Source of the DNA: Rhypophila decipiens
Lineage: Eukaryota; Ascomycota; Sordariomycetes; Sordariales; Naviculisporaceae
Reading direction: 5' to 3'
Length of the DNA stretch: 64,000 nucleotides
NCBI GenBank assembly: GCA_033297075.1
Contig: MU858166.1
Coordinates: 53,151 to 117,150 of the forward strand
Under the pieces are notes generated by a model. That model was not told where the DNA came from. It did no database searches and worked only from the letters and a program-made list of their open reading frames with translations. Both the position numbers and the translations under genes were made by a program. Of the stretch, positions 32,344 to 43,416 are shown in pieces. Each line of letters starts with the position of its first letter. The stretch's first letter is position 1.

Positions 32344-33664
32344 ATGTCCATGTATATGATGATGCTCAACCTCTCCGCCGCTCTCGGGCTTCTCGCCTTT
32401 ATCCCCATCACCGTTAACGCCTCGCCAGCCATCACAAACAACTGCATCGAACTTCTCGTTCCCGTCCCGGTCAAGGCAACCAACATCGAATATGACATCC
32501 CCCGTGTGCACGACACCATCTCGGCCGTCAACTGGGCCGTAAACGTAACCACCTGGTCCAACAAGAACTATGCAGCACGCATCATCCGAAACGTAACCAT
32601 CTCCCAAACCTTCAACATCCACGCCAAACTCTGTGTTCCCTCGGTCGCAACATCAAAGTCTTCAACCATCCAGCTCCTCACAGCAGGAAATGGCTTCGAC
32701 AAGCGATACTGGGATGTCGAGGTGAACCCCTCCAAGTACAATTACATCGACGCCGCCATCAGCAAGGGCTATTCCGTCCTGGCATATGACAAGCTCGGCT
32801 GTGGGAAATCGGACAAGCCAGACGGGTACACCATGGTGCAGGTCCCCAGCGAGGTGGAGATCCTTGCCTCGCTGACGAGAATTGTTCGCTCTGGCAAACT
32901 CCTCTCTGCTTCAGAGATCCTGTCGAACATCAAATCGACAGAGCTGTTAAAGAAATTCAACGTCAGGCCAAAAAAGGTCCTCCAGATAGGACACTCGTAC
33001 GGCTCGGTGCTTATCCAGGCCTTGCTGGCCAAATATGGCGATGAACTGGCTGATGGCGCTATTTTGACGGGGTTTTTGGTTAGTTCCCAAGCAACGGCGA
33101 ATAACGTTGCGCATTTCGATCACGACTATGCGGCCGAGTCCGATTCCTCTCGGTTTGGGAGGTATGGGCCGGGGTATATCGTTTTGGTGAAAGCGACATT
33201 GCAAAAGCTGTTTTTCCGTGGTACCTCTGCGGGATTTGAGAAGAAGTTGTTGGACTACACGGAAAAGATCAAGCAGCCTGAGACGGTGGGTGTTTATGGC
33301 TCCGAGGGGACTCTCTCGTTTAGCCCTGCGGCTGGGTATTCTGGGCCTGTGATGGTGAGTCTTTCAACTTGTTTACTTCTCACTCTTGTTTCGTTTTGGT
33401 TTGGGTCATGCACGGAATATGAGTGTTAGTGACTAACTATCTTCACTTGCAAAGACCATGGCTGGTGAATTCGACTATCCGCTTTGCAACGGCGATTGCA
33501 AGGGGGCGTACGAGGCAAACTACACGATGGGGTTGTTCCCGGCGGGCACGAATAACTTCACCTTCCATCTGGTGCCTGAAACGGGACATGCACTTACACT
33601 GGCAAAGAGTGCAGCTGAAACGGCCCAGAAGATGTTGGATTACTTGGAGGACAATGGGTTGTGA
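32344..33664 (+). CDS. Secreted alpha/beta-hydrolase
   Basis: Two exons (32344-33354, 33455-33664), phase 0, 406 aa. The start is placed at 32344 so that residues 1-26 form a signal peptide (a run of leucines and alanines ending in NASPA). Other methionines follow within six codons. The fold is alpha/beta hydrolase: LLTAGNGFD oxyanion region, GYSVLAYDKLGCGKSDKP, nucleophile S218 in GHSYG, probable acid D344 in EFDYPLC and base H382 in ETGHALT. Several N-glycosylation sites support secretion. It belongs to the esterase/lipase-like fungal hydrolases of the AB_hydrolase/S33 type. The substrate is unknown. Confidence 0.86.
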
Positions 33665-36214
33665 TCTGATCGTGTATTCATCCGGATGAATGACGTCGAT
33701 GGGTTGAAGGTGGGCTGGGCTGTGTGTGAGCTTCGACCTAAATGTTCGTTTGAGGAAATTGTCTGGTCGGGAATGAGGACAGCTTGATGTCGGCAAGAAA
33801 CATGCAACGGACGCTACTCCTGTAACATAGCAGATAACTGACAGGTTATCTCAATGAATGGACTTGACATCTCCTGAAGGGGTTAGTACCTTGCATGCAG
33901 CCCAGCTGCTAACAGTTGGCAACAGGCCAACCGACGAGTACCGACTTCCCTTCGCTTTACAGTGGGGTATTCATCGAGGAGAGGAGATGAGAATTAAGAG
34001 GGGATCGTGAGTGCTAGCAGCCTGTTATTAGATAGGTTGTGGTTATTCTAGCTGGTCTTGCTATCAATTACTGATGAGTCATGTTTTGCACCTCGCTCTC
34101 TCCCGTCTATTGAGTATTGCCTGGAAACTTTGCCCTGGAAACTTTGCCCTGGAGAACCAGCAATTCCCGCCACGTTCCTCTGTTGGACAATGTATGATCC
34201 GGGATCAACGTTTCCTCTGTTTCTATTGTCCATTACCTCAGCTCAATCATCCATCTAACTAGTATCATGGATCCAATTGTTCCCATAACCGCCATCAGCT
34301 GCCGTTACTTGGTTCCAGCGCAAGGCTTCAGGCAGTACGCCATGGCAACGAAAGGTCGAAGGTGGCCGAGTTGAGGTAGCGTTACACACTTACCCATTTT
34401 GATGCCCTGTGGAGGGTGTGGTGCAAACATGGCCACCATGTGCCCTCTCCAAACTGAATATTCGACTTTTGGGTTTGAAATTGCTCCTGGAGAGGATGGA
34501 TTCGCGTCACATTCAAACATGAGTTGAGGGTTCTACATCATCTGCTAACCAAAGCGGAGGGGAGGAAATCCTTTCCTGGGAGCTCGGATGCAATTCTGCT
34601 TGCTCGATCAACCACACACAAGGGATCGCTGCAATTCCTTTTTGATGGATCATCTCCTGGATAATGATTTGGTCTTGTACTGTATACCTGAACTGCGGGC
34701 CTTGAACCATGGATTCGGGCATGTGCAAGACTCAGGCGAGCGGATCGAGTATATTGCTGCGTCTCGCACACCGGCAGAGCACGGCGGTCTCGCTTCCCCC
34801 GATTGACACCACCCACATCTCATCCGCAACCTCCTTGTGGTGGGTCATCTTTTGCATTGTTGCCTGCAGCAGAGGCGGCAGACAGATTCTTTCCTTGGTT
34901 CCTACAATCGGAGGCATGGGAAGGTGTGGACAAGCTACTACTAATGATGATATATCGTGTGGACCAAAGTGACGATGAAGAAAGGTCACGGGACCGAGAA
35001 CAGGGGGCCGGAGGAGAAACTCAATCATTGCTGAAGTTTCCAGAAGGCAAGAAGAGGTCATGAATCTGTCGGTCTTTTTCATTGATGAGTCAAGGTACAA
35101 CCAGCAGGTGCCGAGTTGCATGTATTCACCTTCTCTCAAAGCCATCCAAAGTTGACTTCTGGGTTGAAGGATCAGCGGGAGGTGGCCCGGGTCGATTGAT
35201 ACGAAATGCCATCTCTCAGTCCCTTGACGGACCATGGAAGGTGATTTGAATCTCCTCTACCAGAGCCGAGGTGCTGCCGTACGGCTTGGGCCTCTTGGCC
35301 AGGGTCCAGGGTCCAGGGTCCAGTCCTTGGCCCGGGATACTACAGGGCAGGACGAAGGTCTTGCTCACCCCATTACGATGTTAATCTGACAGTTACATTG
35401 GAAGGCGGTTGACTTATCCAGAGGGATTACTTGCTGCTGAAAGGCAGCGACTGAAGCAAGTCTCCGATGTCCGCTTCTGTGCTAGCCAAGAACGACCCCT
35501 GGTTTGCCAAGCAGCTTTTCTTCCATTTGGGGAAGTCGGGTGCCAGGGATGGCTCCAGAATTGGCTGCATCATGACTCTACATCATCGCCGTGGCTCTCT
35601 TGCCTCGTCACAACGTCCTCCTAGCTCTCGGTCTTGGGCTGACCCGGGACTCCCTCAGTCAAGCCAGCCTCGCTCCTTCGTTTCGGACCTCAGCTTCTTT
35701 ACTCGGCGGAGATGTTGCCTTCCCTGCGGGGGAGGATGGCATCAATACGTGGCTTCTGGCTAGCTCAAAAGAGCTACCCATCAAGCGCTAAAATCGCCCC
35801 CGACCCACAAGCTCGGCTATCTGCAAAGCTTGGCAGCTTCTGCGGCAGTCTGCAGAACCTCCTCAGTAGCAGGGTATTTAATATTTCTCAACCTCCGCTT
35901 TCCATCTCCCACTCTCAACCTCCATCAAGCTTCAACAAGAACCTTTGATTTTACCGCCATCCACTTTGTTCAATACTTCTGCCATCGTCTCTTTTTTGGT
36001 CTCTTTCATCAATCACTCTCATCCGTGTCCTCCATTGCTCCTACACAGTTCTTACACAGTCCCATTACTGTCTGCCAGGTCGTTTCAGCCTTACAGCCAA
36101 CACCTACTAGCACCTGTGAGTTCACCCTCCTTCATCTAGTTGCAAAACCTGCTTTCCTTTCTTCATTTTTCACGCTTATATGTTTCCTCCAGTGTCCGAA
36201 AGCCCTTGACAGCC
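33665..36214. other. Intergenic region, 2.5 kb
   Basis: No supportable gene; the longest open frame (minus, 34732-35235) lacks motifs and coding bias. Short tandem repeats are visible: CTGGAAACTTTGCC in about two and a half units near 34119-34153, and GGGTCCA in three to four units near 35303-35323. The last 350 bp are CT-rich, with TATTTAAT near 35876, and are probably the promoter of the acyltransferase gene. Confidence 0.5.
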
Positions 36215-37585
36215 ATGTCCGACGCCAAGGTTACCGACCACCTCGTTTCTGGCCCAGATTTCGATGTCACATTCTCGGCTGTCGATCAGGCTGTGCCTGC
36301 AATTTACTCTGGAAGAGTACTCATCTTCAAGCGCACCAAGGGCGACAACGATTCCGCAGCTGCCGCCATCCGAGACGGACTGCAAAAGACGGTTGACGAA
36401 GTTCCCGTGCTCGCTGGCGAGATGACGTACGACCAGCCAGTGTGCTGGGGCATCAAGAAGGGCAATCTCTTTCTTCGCTTCAAGCAACTCCCTGAGCTGG
36501 TTTATGATGAGTTGGAAGCGACCAACTTCAGCGAGAAACATTTCCCAGCAGAACTTGTCTCTTCGGTGCCCACGCTCATGGAGCCTCATGGCGAGAGACA
36601 CTCCTGCCGCATCCAAACCAACTTCATCACCGGCGGTGTGCTTCTTGTCATTTCTGTCCATCACTTGGTGGCAGATGGCTGGGGCGTGACCAAGATCATC
36701 GAAAAAATCGCACGAAACTGCCGGATCCCCGACGACAACTGGACTCCGCCTGCCACTGGCAGTCCTCCTCTGGTCTACGCCGACCGTTCACGTCTTTCCA
36801 CCACCAGTGTTCCGGAGGGCGACGGCGACATCGACAGAGTTCCAGCCTACTCACTTGTTCCCATCCACACGCCATGGAAGCCTACCAATAATAAGGTGGT
36901 CATCACAACGTTCCGATTCCCAAAGGCCGAGCTCTCCAAGTTGAAGGCTTTAGCCTACCCTGACAGAGTCAAATTCCCCGGCGCTTGGATCAGCACCCAT
37001 GACGCAGTGCTCGCCCTGTGGCTACGCACATACGTCCGAACCAGGTTCAACGCTGGCCGGCTTGGTGGTGCCGGCACCATCCGATTCGGGTTTCCAATCG
37101 AGTTCCGCAGACAAGTTGGCCTGCCGGCCGAGTATATTGGCAATGTGTTCTTCCATCACAAGGTTGATATCCCTCTCCAAACCATTCTCGCCGATGACGG
37201 ATTGAAGAACGCCGCACTGATCATCAATCAAGGCATGAAAGGAGTTGGCCTCGAATACATTGAGAATTTCATTGCTGTCGCCAAATCGATTCTCGACGTG
37301 CCTTCCATTTCCATGCGCCTCAATCTCAAGTTCGGTGAGCGTAACGCTGCCTTTGGCTGTACCAGCTACAAGAACTTCCTCCACGGCGATCTTGATTGGT
37401 GTCCCAAGACGTTTGGTGCTTACCAATGTCTCCGTCTGCCTTCGGGCATCTCAGCAGAAGGTCTCACCGTCGTCTTGCCCGTCTTGAAGAATGGAGACTG
37501 GGAGATAACCACCATGGTGGAAGAGGAATTGCTTACCGACTTTCGATTTGACCACGAGTGGAGGTCCTTTACCTCTGATGTTTAG
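36215..37585 (+). CDS. BAHD/Tri101-type acyltransferase
   Basis: Single exon, 456 aa. The start is ATG 36215; the upstream in-frame extension begins without ATG. Transferase-family (PF02458-like) enzymes move acyl groups from CoA to alcohols or amines of secondary metabolites. The catalytic HHxxxDG is intact as HHLVADGWG, H149-G155, in the expected place about a third of the way along. The family's second motif, DFGWG, is represented only by DLDWCP (in HGDLDWCPKTFG). Other family blocks are present: VPVLAGEM near residue 63 and STHDAVLALWLRTY before the second half. It is probably cytosolic. Neighbours give no pathway, though a dead PKS/methyltransferase group lies about 10 kb away. Confidence 0.87.
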   Translation: MSDAKVTDHLVSGPDFDVTFSAVDQAVPAIYSGRVLIFKRTKGDNDSAAAAIRDGLQKTVDEVPVLAGEMTYDQPVCWGIKKGNLFLRFKQLPELVYDELEATNFSEKHFPAELVSSVPTLMEPHGERHSCRIQTNFITGGVLLVISVHHLVADGWGVTKIIEKIARNCRIPDDNWTPPATGSPPLVYADRSRLSTTSVPEGDGDIDRVPAYSLVPIHTPWKPTNNKVVITTFRFPKAELSKLKALAYPDRVKFPGAWISTHDAVLALWLRTYVRTRFNAGRLGGAGTIRFGFPIEFRRQVGLPAEYIGNVFFHHKVDIPLQTILADDGLKNAALIINQGMKGVGLEYIENFIAVAKSILDVPSISMRLNLKFGERNAAFGCTSYKNFLHGDLDWCPKTFGAYQCLRLPSGISAEGLTVVLPVLKNGDWEITTMVEEELLTDFRFDHEWRSFTSDV

Positions 37586-38985
37586 GCTGTCCTTATCCAC
37601 ATCCCTCATTGGAGGGCATAACGTGTAGCTTTTATTTTCAGTAGAACCCTAAATACAACTTCTTTGCCCCTTTTCTTCATATATCTGACTGTTAAGGTAT
37701 TTATTCAAGCCAGTTAAGACATTTATTCGAACCTGTCAAGGCATTTTTTCTAGTCCTATCAAAGTATATATTCGAGCTGGTCAAGGTATTTATTCAGTCC
37801 AGTCAAGGCATTTATTCGAACTAACTAAGGGATTTATTATAGTCTAGTCAGCGGACTTATTAGAGCCAGTTAAGGCACTAATTCCAGCTGGCTAGAGCAT
37901 TTATTCGAGCTAATCAAAGTATTTACTTCACCTAGCTTCAGCATTTATTCGAGCTAATCAAAGTATTTACTTCACCTAGCTTCAGCATTTATTCGAGCTA
38001 GCTTCAGCATTTATTCTACCTCGTTAACGCATTTATTCTAGCTAATTAAAGTATATATTCTATTCTAGTTAAGGAATTTATTCTATGTCTAGTCAAGGTA
38101 TTTATTCTAGCTACTTATGGTATTTATTCAAGCTATTTAGGGTATTTATTCCAGTTACCTAGGGCATTTTTCCATTTTAGTCAAGGTGTTTATTCCACCT
38201 AGTTAGAGCATTTATCCCAGTATGTAAAGGCATTTATTCTTGCTAGTTAGAGTATTTATTCCAGCTAATTAGGGCATCTATTCTATTAGAGTAGTGCCGG
38301 TATATAGGAAGACTGGTGCCTGTATATCAGGTGCTATCGATAATTGAGACATTTACCACCGCAGAGCCGTGAGAGCCCTGACTTGACTAACGTCTTGCCG
38401 GCTCTGGCTTCCCGTTTATTCATCAAATCTTTTTTTTCTCGGCAGTAAGGACATAATCTGTACAACAGACGAAATCTGCTTGAACCCATTCATGACCCCG
38501 TTGCCGTAAAACAACGGTTGACTTGTCCGCCTGTGGCATGTAACTATTCCGACCCCGAGCAGGCACCGGAATTGTGAAACACAAGACGTCCACTCTATTT
38601 CAAGCGATCCTTGGCAAAAGACGCTGCCCTACGCTACGATGTCGATCGGGTGCTGCGCCTCAAATCCGAGTACCAGCTTGGGGGCTGTTTCGAGCCAATT
38701 GCGCCTTGTGATTGGTGATACGATCTATATTCGGTGGAGTCACAGCTCAATGCTTCACTCTCATTGCTTACTTCCTGGATTCTGTGCATAATTCCGTGGG
38801 CTTAGCTGGCCACACAAATGCCGTGTGTAAGCAAGCTGAGTCAAGTCGTCGATCTTTGGTGTTGCCTAATAATGAAGGATCTCTATGCTTATATGTTAAA
38901 GACTCCCGGATCACCGATTACACATCATGGCTATTTACTTTTGTGCAAAAGTCCCTATTCTCTGATCTACAGACGTGAATCTATC
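37586..38985. other. Intergenic region containing a minisatellite element
   Basis: After a short 3' UTR the spacer is dominated by the minisatellite array listed next. From 38340 to 38985 it is ordinary non-coding DNA that serves as promoter for the DUF3176 gene. There is no other gene. Confidence 0.5.
37690..38335 (+). repeat. 22-bp minisatellite array, about 27 units, with a conserved end motif
   Basis: Imperfect tandem units fit the consensus GYATTTATTCYAGCTAGTYAAG. I count about 27 from 37697 to 38292. Two higher-order duplicates (units 10-11 and 12-13) are identical, showing recent expansion. The array ends in AGTGCCGGTATATAGG...TGGTGCCTGTATATCAGG (38293-38331). This motif reappears in inverted orientation at the second locus at 48.4 kb. 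It is AT-rich and non-coding. Confidence 0.9.
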
Positions 38986-41164
38986 ATGTCGCTTCATCCG
39001 GGCCAGTATTTGGGATCCCCACAGCGAGCACAAGACGAGTCTGCTCTGAATGGCCATGATCCTCAGTGGGCAGTTTCTCCAACCACACCTGTAGATGCTA
39101 GCTCACAGCAAATTCCGGTAACCCCGCATCAACCGCCAGATACCTTTAGCTTGCCAGAACAATACGGGGTACCATACGCTCAAGGCCCCTACACTTTCGT
39201 CCCCTCCAACGGATACAACCTTGGCCCTTACGCATCTCCCTCCTCACAACCGGGCGCATCTCCGATATTAGCTTCTGTGTACACAGCTCAACCACTTCTG
39301 CACAGCAACTCCGGCTCCGGTCAGCCAGGATTACCCCTAATCCCCGATGGAGGATCCTCGACTCCCAATGTTCCGTCGCAGGAGAAAGCGACCTCGGAAC
39401 CGTTCGACTGGTGGTGGTGGTGGGAGATCGCGGCGGCCTTGCTCAGCATTACGAGCATGTGCCTCATCATCGCCATCCTCTTCAACGTGCGAAATAGACC
39501 GCTATCTTCCTGGCCGCTAGCAATACAGCCCAACTCGGCCATCGCCATCCTCACAACAGGAGGGAAAGCAGCCATGATGGTCACTATCGCCTCGTGTATC
39601 AGCCAACTGAAATGGAGGCACATGCAACAAAGGGCACATCCTCTCCACCATCTCCAGCTATTCGACGATGCCAGCCGCGGGCCCTGGGGATCCCTTGTCA
39701 TGCTCACGCGCTTCTCCTTGGGGTCAGTTCTAGGCTGGTCCCTTGCCATCGTGACCATTGCTGCTCTCGGAATCGAACCCAGCGCGCAAAACATTCTGAC
39801 CTTCGAGCTCCAGCAAGTCAACTTGACCAACATCACGGCCGAGATGGCAGTGGCCCCAAATTATTACTCCAAGGCCTTTGCCCAGGCAAAGTGGCAGATA
39901 GGTAAACAACACGACGCTGGCTTCCGAGTTACGTGACTCTTGCGCTAACTTCATGCTAATAGAATCCGCTACTGTGATTACCAACGACCTTCCACACTTC
40001 CAAGCGGCTATCCTCAATGGTCTCTCCGGTCAAGTCCTCGACCCCAGCTTCACATGCCCACCGCCCGCGGTCAACTGCACATGGCCAGCGTTCAAATCCC
40101 TCGGGATTTGCGCCTCTTTCCAAGAGGTGACAGAAGGCGCGTCTCGCAATTGCAGTACTCCAAAGGGGAAATGGAACTTTGTCAAGAACTGCACATATAC
40201 CAACATCCCCGGATGGTTCGTTAATCGCACGAATGGTGATGATGATCCCATGCTGGGTTACCAGAATGCCGACGCCGCCAATGGGTTAGCAAAGCAGTCA
40301 CAGACCCTATTGTCGGACTTCCAAGTCCCTGAGTTTGGCAAGTGGAAATGGCTCATCATCCGGCACGACGACCACAACTGGCCAGACCTCAAGACACCGC
40401 CACCGCCTCGAATCTTTGTCGCCAACTTCTCCTTTTGCGAAAAGACGTATACCGGGATCGAGCGCGCTGCCCAAAACCTAAACTCGCCGGATACAACAGC
40501 GCTTGGCGAGACAAGCTCCGAGCCATTGACCTGGACATCTAGCTGCGAATTACTCGGGGATGGATGTGGCCGGTACACCACAAAAGACGGGTCGACCTCG
40601 TACGACGTCACTAGGAGCCTAATCTACGGTATAGGATCTCAAATCGGTGCGATCCTGGACCGAGAGGGCTACGCATATCTCAGCGGATCCTCACAAGCAG
40701 CGGGCCCTCCTCCCGCCTCGGCCATGAACGTTGAGTATCTCCTCGAGAACACGCCCGACTTGGATACGCTAGTCAACAACTTTGCCGACACCCTTACAAA
40801 CCTAATCCGAAACAACGAAACCGGCGATAATCTCCTGGCCACCACAGTGCAAGGGACAGCCTACGGCAGGGAACAATTCGTTATTGTGCGCTGGGAGTGG
40901 CTTATCCTGCCAGTCCTCGAGACGGTCTTGGCGTCGGGACTATTGGTGATATGTATCGTTGCGACCAGGTCTACCGAGAATGGGCTGCCTCAGCTCAAGA
41001 CGTCGGTGATAGCGTACCTCGCGTACCCTACTCGTGGATGGACAGAGGAAGATATGGCCATTGCTGGAAAACAGAGAAGCGAAAAGCTGGAGGAGCTGTC
41101 CAAGGGTATGAATGCCAGATTTGTGGCTGATGATCAGGGGAGGTGGAGGTTCTGGAGAGCCTAA
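38986..41164 (+). CDS. DUF3176-family membrane protein
   Basis: Two exons (38986-39901, 39963-41164) give 705 aa. The start is the ATG at 38986; the upstream in-frame part is not coding-like. A disordered Pro/Ser/Gln-rich N-terminus (1-140) leads to a run of five tryptophans (142-146) and the first membrane helix (IAAALLSITSMCLIIAILF). The family hallmarks follow: PLSSWPLAIQPNSAIAILTT, CISQLKWRHM, and HHLQLFDDASRGPWGSLVML. A large loop with many cysteines and N-glycosylation sites (NLT, NIT, NCT) is followed by a second membrane segment (LILPVLETVLASGLLVICIVA) near the C-terminus. DUF3176 proteins are abundant in Pezizomycotina, and I know of no established function. Confidence 0.9.
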
Positions 41165-41713
41165 GAAATCAAGGTTGATGTTGGATAGACTTCTGCGTGG
41201 GAAAAGGAGCAGAAGGTTGATGTGGCGCCAACTGTAATTAGCACCAGATTCAAGTAGAACACAGTTTTGTTTGAATACTAAGTTATTGGATATCGAGGTT
41301 CAAGGTTTAAACACAGCAAGCTTAAGTGCTCGCTTATTTACCCCTAATTCCATTTCGTCCCTAGCAATATGCCATTAGATAGCACTCCAAGTCGTGCACA
41401 AAGACAGCTTCTTGTCAGAGCCAGTGAAAGATATCAACAACTGCATTGTCCAGCTAGCGACCAAATCTAGCCCGAGAGAGTCAACACCACACATCAAAAC
41501 TATCAACAGCGGTATCTCCCTTCTCGCAAAACTGTACAGCTAATTAATTATCGAAGAGATCGTGTCCCGCGCAGATATGGTATATCCCCCTTCTGCTAGT
41601 ACCGCCAATTATTGATGAAATAAGGTCCCAACTTGGAAGAGAGAGACTCATAAACCGTGGCCTTAGTAACCCATTAAACCCCGGAAAAAGCAAACAAATA
41701 CAGCGCGGCCAGA
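41165..41713. other. Convergent 3' spacer
   Basis: About 550 bp between two genes that end facing each other. I see only AT-rich 3' UTR-like sequence. Confidence 0.5.
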
Positions 41714-43416
41714 TCAGACTTCAGCAACCTTCTCGCGATGCCCGGCTGGCAAAACATCGGCCAACGTCTCGTCCGTGCCCTGAAGATCCTCCTCTGTGGA
41801 AACATGGTCCTTGATCTTCATGAAGATGACTGGTGCGGCGATGACCAGCGACGTGCTCAGCAGCACCCAGTTGCTGATAAACTCGGCCTCGTATGAGAGC
41901 TTGATCGCGTCGAGGTGGGCGACGACCGAGGCACCGGCGGACTGGATCCCCTTGTAGAATCCGACGTAGTTGGCGGATTTGCGGCCCGAGTTGGATAGCG
42001 CGCCCATGAACCTGTCAGAAGGCAAGAATGTTAGTGATAGTAGAGCAGTGAGTCGCAGTGGGACAAACATACCAGTAGATGCTGGCCTGCCACGCGGCAT
42101 CGAAGAAGCCGTAGAACATGTACAGGAACATGACCCCGACATAGCCATCGTCGGCCCAATCCATGTGCTTAAAGTCCTCGCTCAACACAGACTCCCTCGT
42201 ATAAGTCTTCTCGAAGGCATATCCACCGCCCCAGATAGCCATAGTCAGGACGAACAAGACGACCAGGGTAATCTTGGCCCTGAGAGTACGTCTAACAGCC
42301 TCGCGATCGAGAAGATAGCCCCAAACTCCTGCAGCTATGATCTGAGAGAGCCAGTACAGCACGTTGTTGAGTGCCTTGGTCCGGGTGTTGAAGTAAGCAC
42401 CGTTGACTGCTTGCATTTGGTACGTGTAGAACCAGTTCGAGGACCAGAACATGGGGAAGAGCAGGACAATGAACGGCTCCAACCTGAGGGTTTCCCAGAG
42501 TCCGATAAACTCGGATTTCCAGGTGGGATTCTTCTTGAGGATGACGCGAGATCCGTCTTTGCGGATGATGTCCTCGGCGTTGCAAAGCAGGGTTGCCAAG
42601 AAAGCACCGAAGAACATGAGCACAATGAAGCCGATGTAGGTGCCGTCGCTGACCGTTTTGTTGGTCTGGACATTGATGTTCTCTCCAAGCGGGATCAAAC
42701 CACCAATGACGGCGCCCATGTTGAAGATGGCCCAGAACCAGGCAAAGTAGGTGCCCTTTTGGTTCTCGTTGGGGTACGAGATCATAATGGTGCCCTGGGC
42801 AGTCCAGAGCAATGCAGCGCAGAGACCAAGTAGAACGCCAGCGATCATGTTGAACGCCTGGACGTGGCTACTATGAACAGACACCAGCAAGCTGATAGCG
42901 TAGATGCCATATCCGATACCGCCGAACGCGAGAGTCCATTTCACACCGAGCTTGTTGATGAAGGTACCGCCGAAGAAGCCGACCACGGCGAAGGTAGCGT
43001 AGAGCGCGGTATTCTATGTGTTTTAGTTTTCAAACATGAGTAAGAGATTGAAAAGTCGAGGGGATTTCAGGCTGATACAGGGGTAGGATGGAGGGCTCAG
43101 GGCATACCATGTTGTCGACAAGGGTAGGGTCAACTTGACCACCACCACCGAGACCACCCAAAGCGTTGAACATGCCAGGGCACATGAAGCAGACAAACGC
43201 GACCATGAACAGCTGCACGCTGGGCGACGCATACCAGGGGAACTTGTACCCGGCGATGGTGATCTGCTTGTACTTCCAGCCACGGGGGAGGTCGATAACG
43301 CCATCGTGTCCGAGAGCGCGGTGATCGCTGCCGTCGTGGGAGGGTGTAGCGAAGACCTCCTTGGTCGTTGCCGCATTGTCGGAGACAGGTGTCTCCTTGG
43401 GGTTCTCCAAAGACAT
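41714..43416 (-). CDS. UNC93-like MFS transporter
   Basis: Three exons on the minus strand (43108-43416, 42073-43013, 41714-42011) give 515 aa, in phase. A polar N-terminus (1-60) precedes about 11-12 hydrophobic helices. Residues 60-120 (SPSVQLFMVAFVCFMCPGMFNALGGLGGGGQVD) match the opening of fungal UNC93/DUF895 proteins. So do the long YFAWFWAIFNMGAVIGGLIPLGEN block and the WFYTYQMQAVNGAYFNTRTKALNN segment. These are plasma- or vacuolar-membrane proteins of the major facilitator superfamily. The substrate is not known. Loops carry basic patches, and the C-terminal tail is acidic and short. Confidence 0.92.

Noticed and set aside
34732..35235. 167-codon minus-strand open frame
   Set aside because: No recognisable motif, mixed codon use, and opposing open frames of similar length in the same place.
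37690..38335. CRISPR array
   Set aside because: The units are head-to-tail degenerate minisatellite copies without unique spacers, in a fungal genome.
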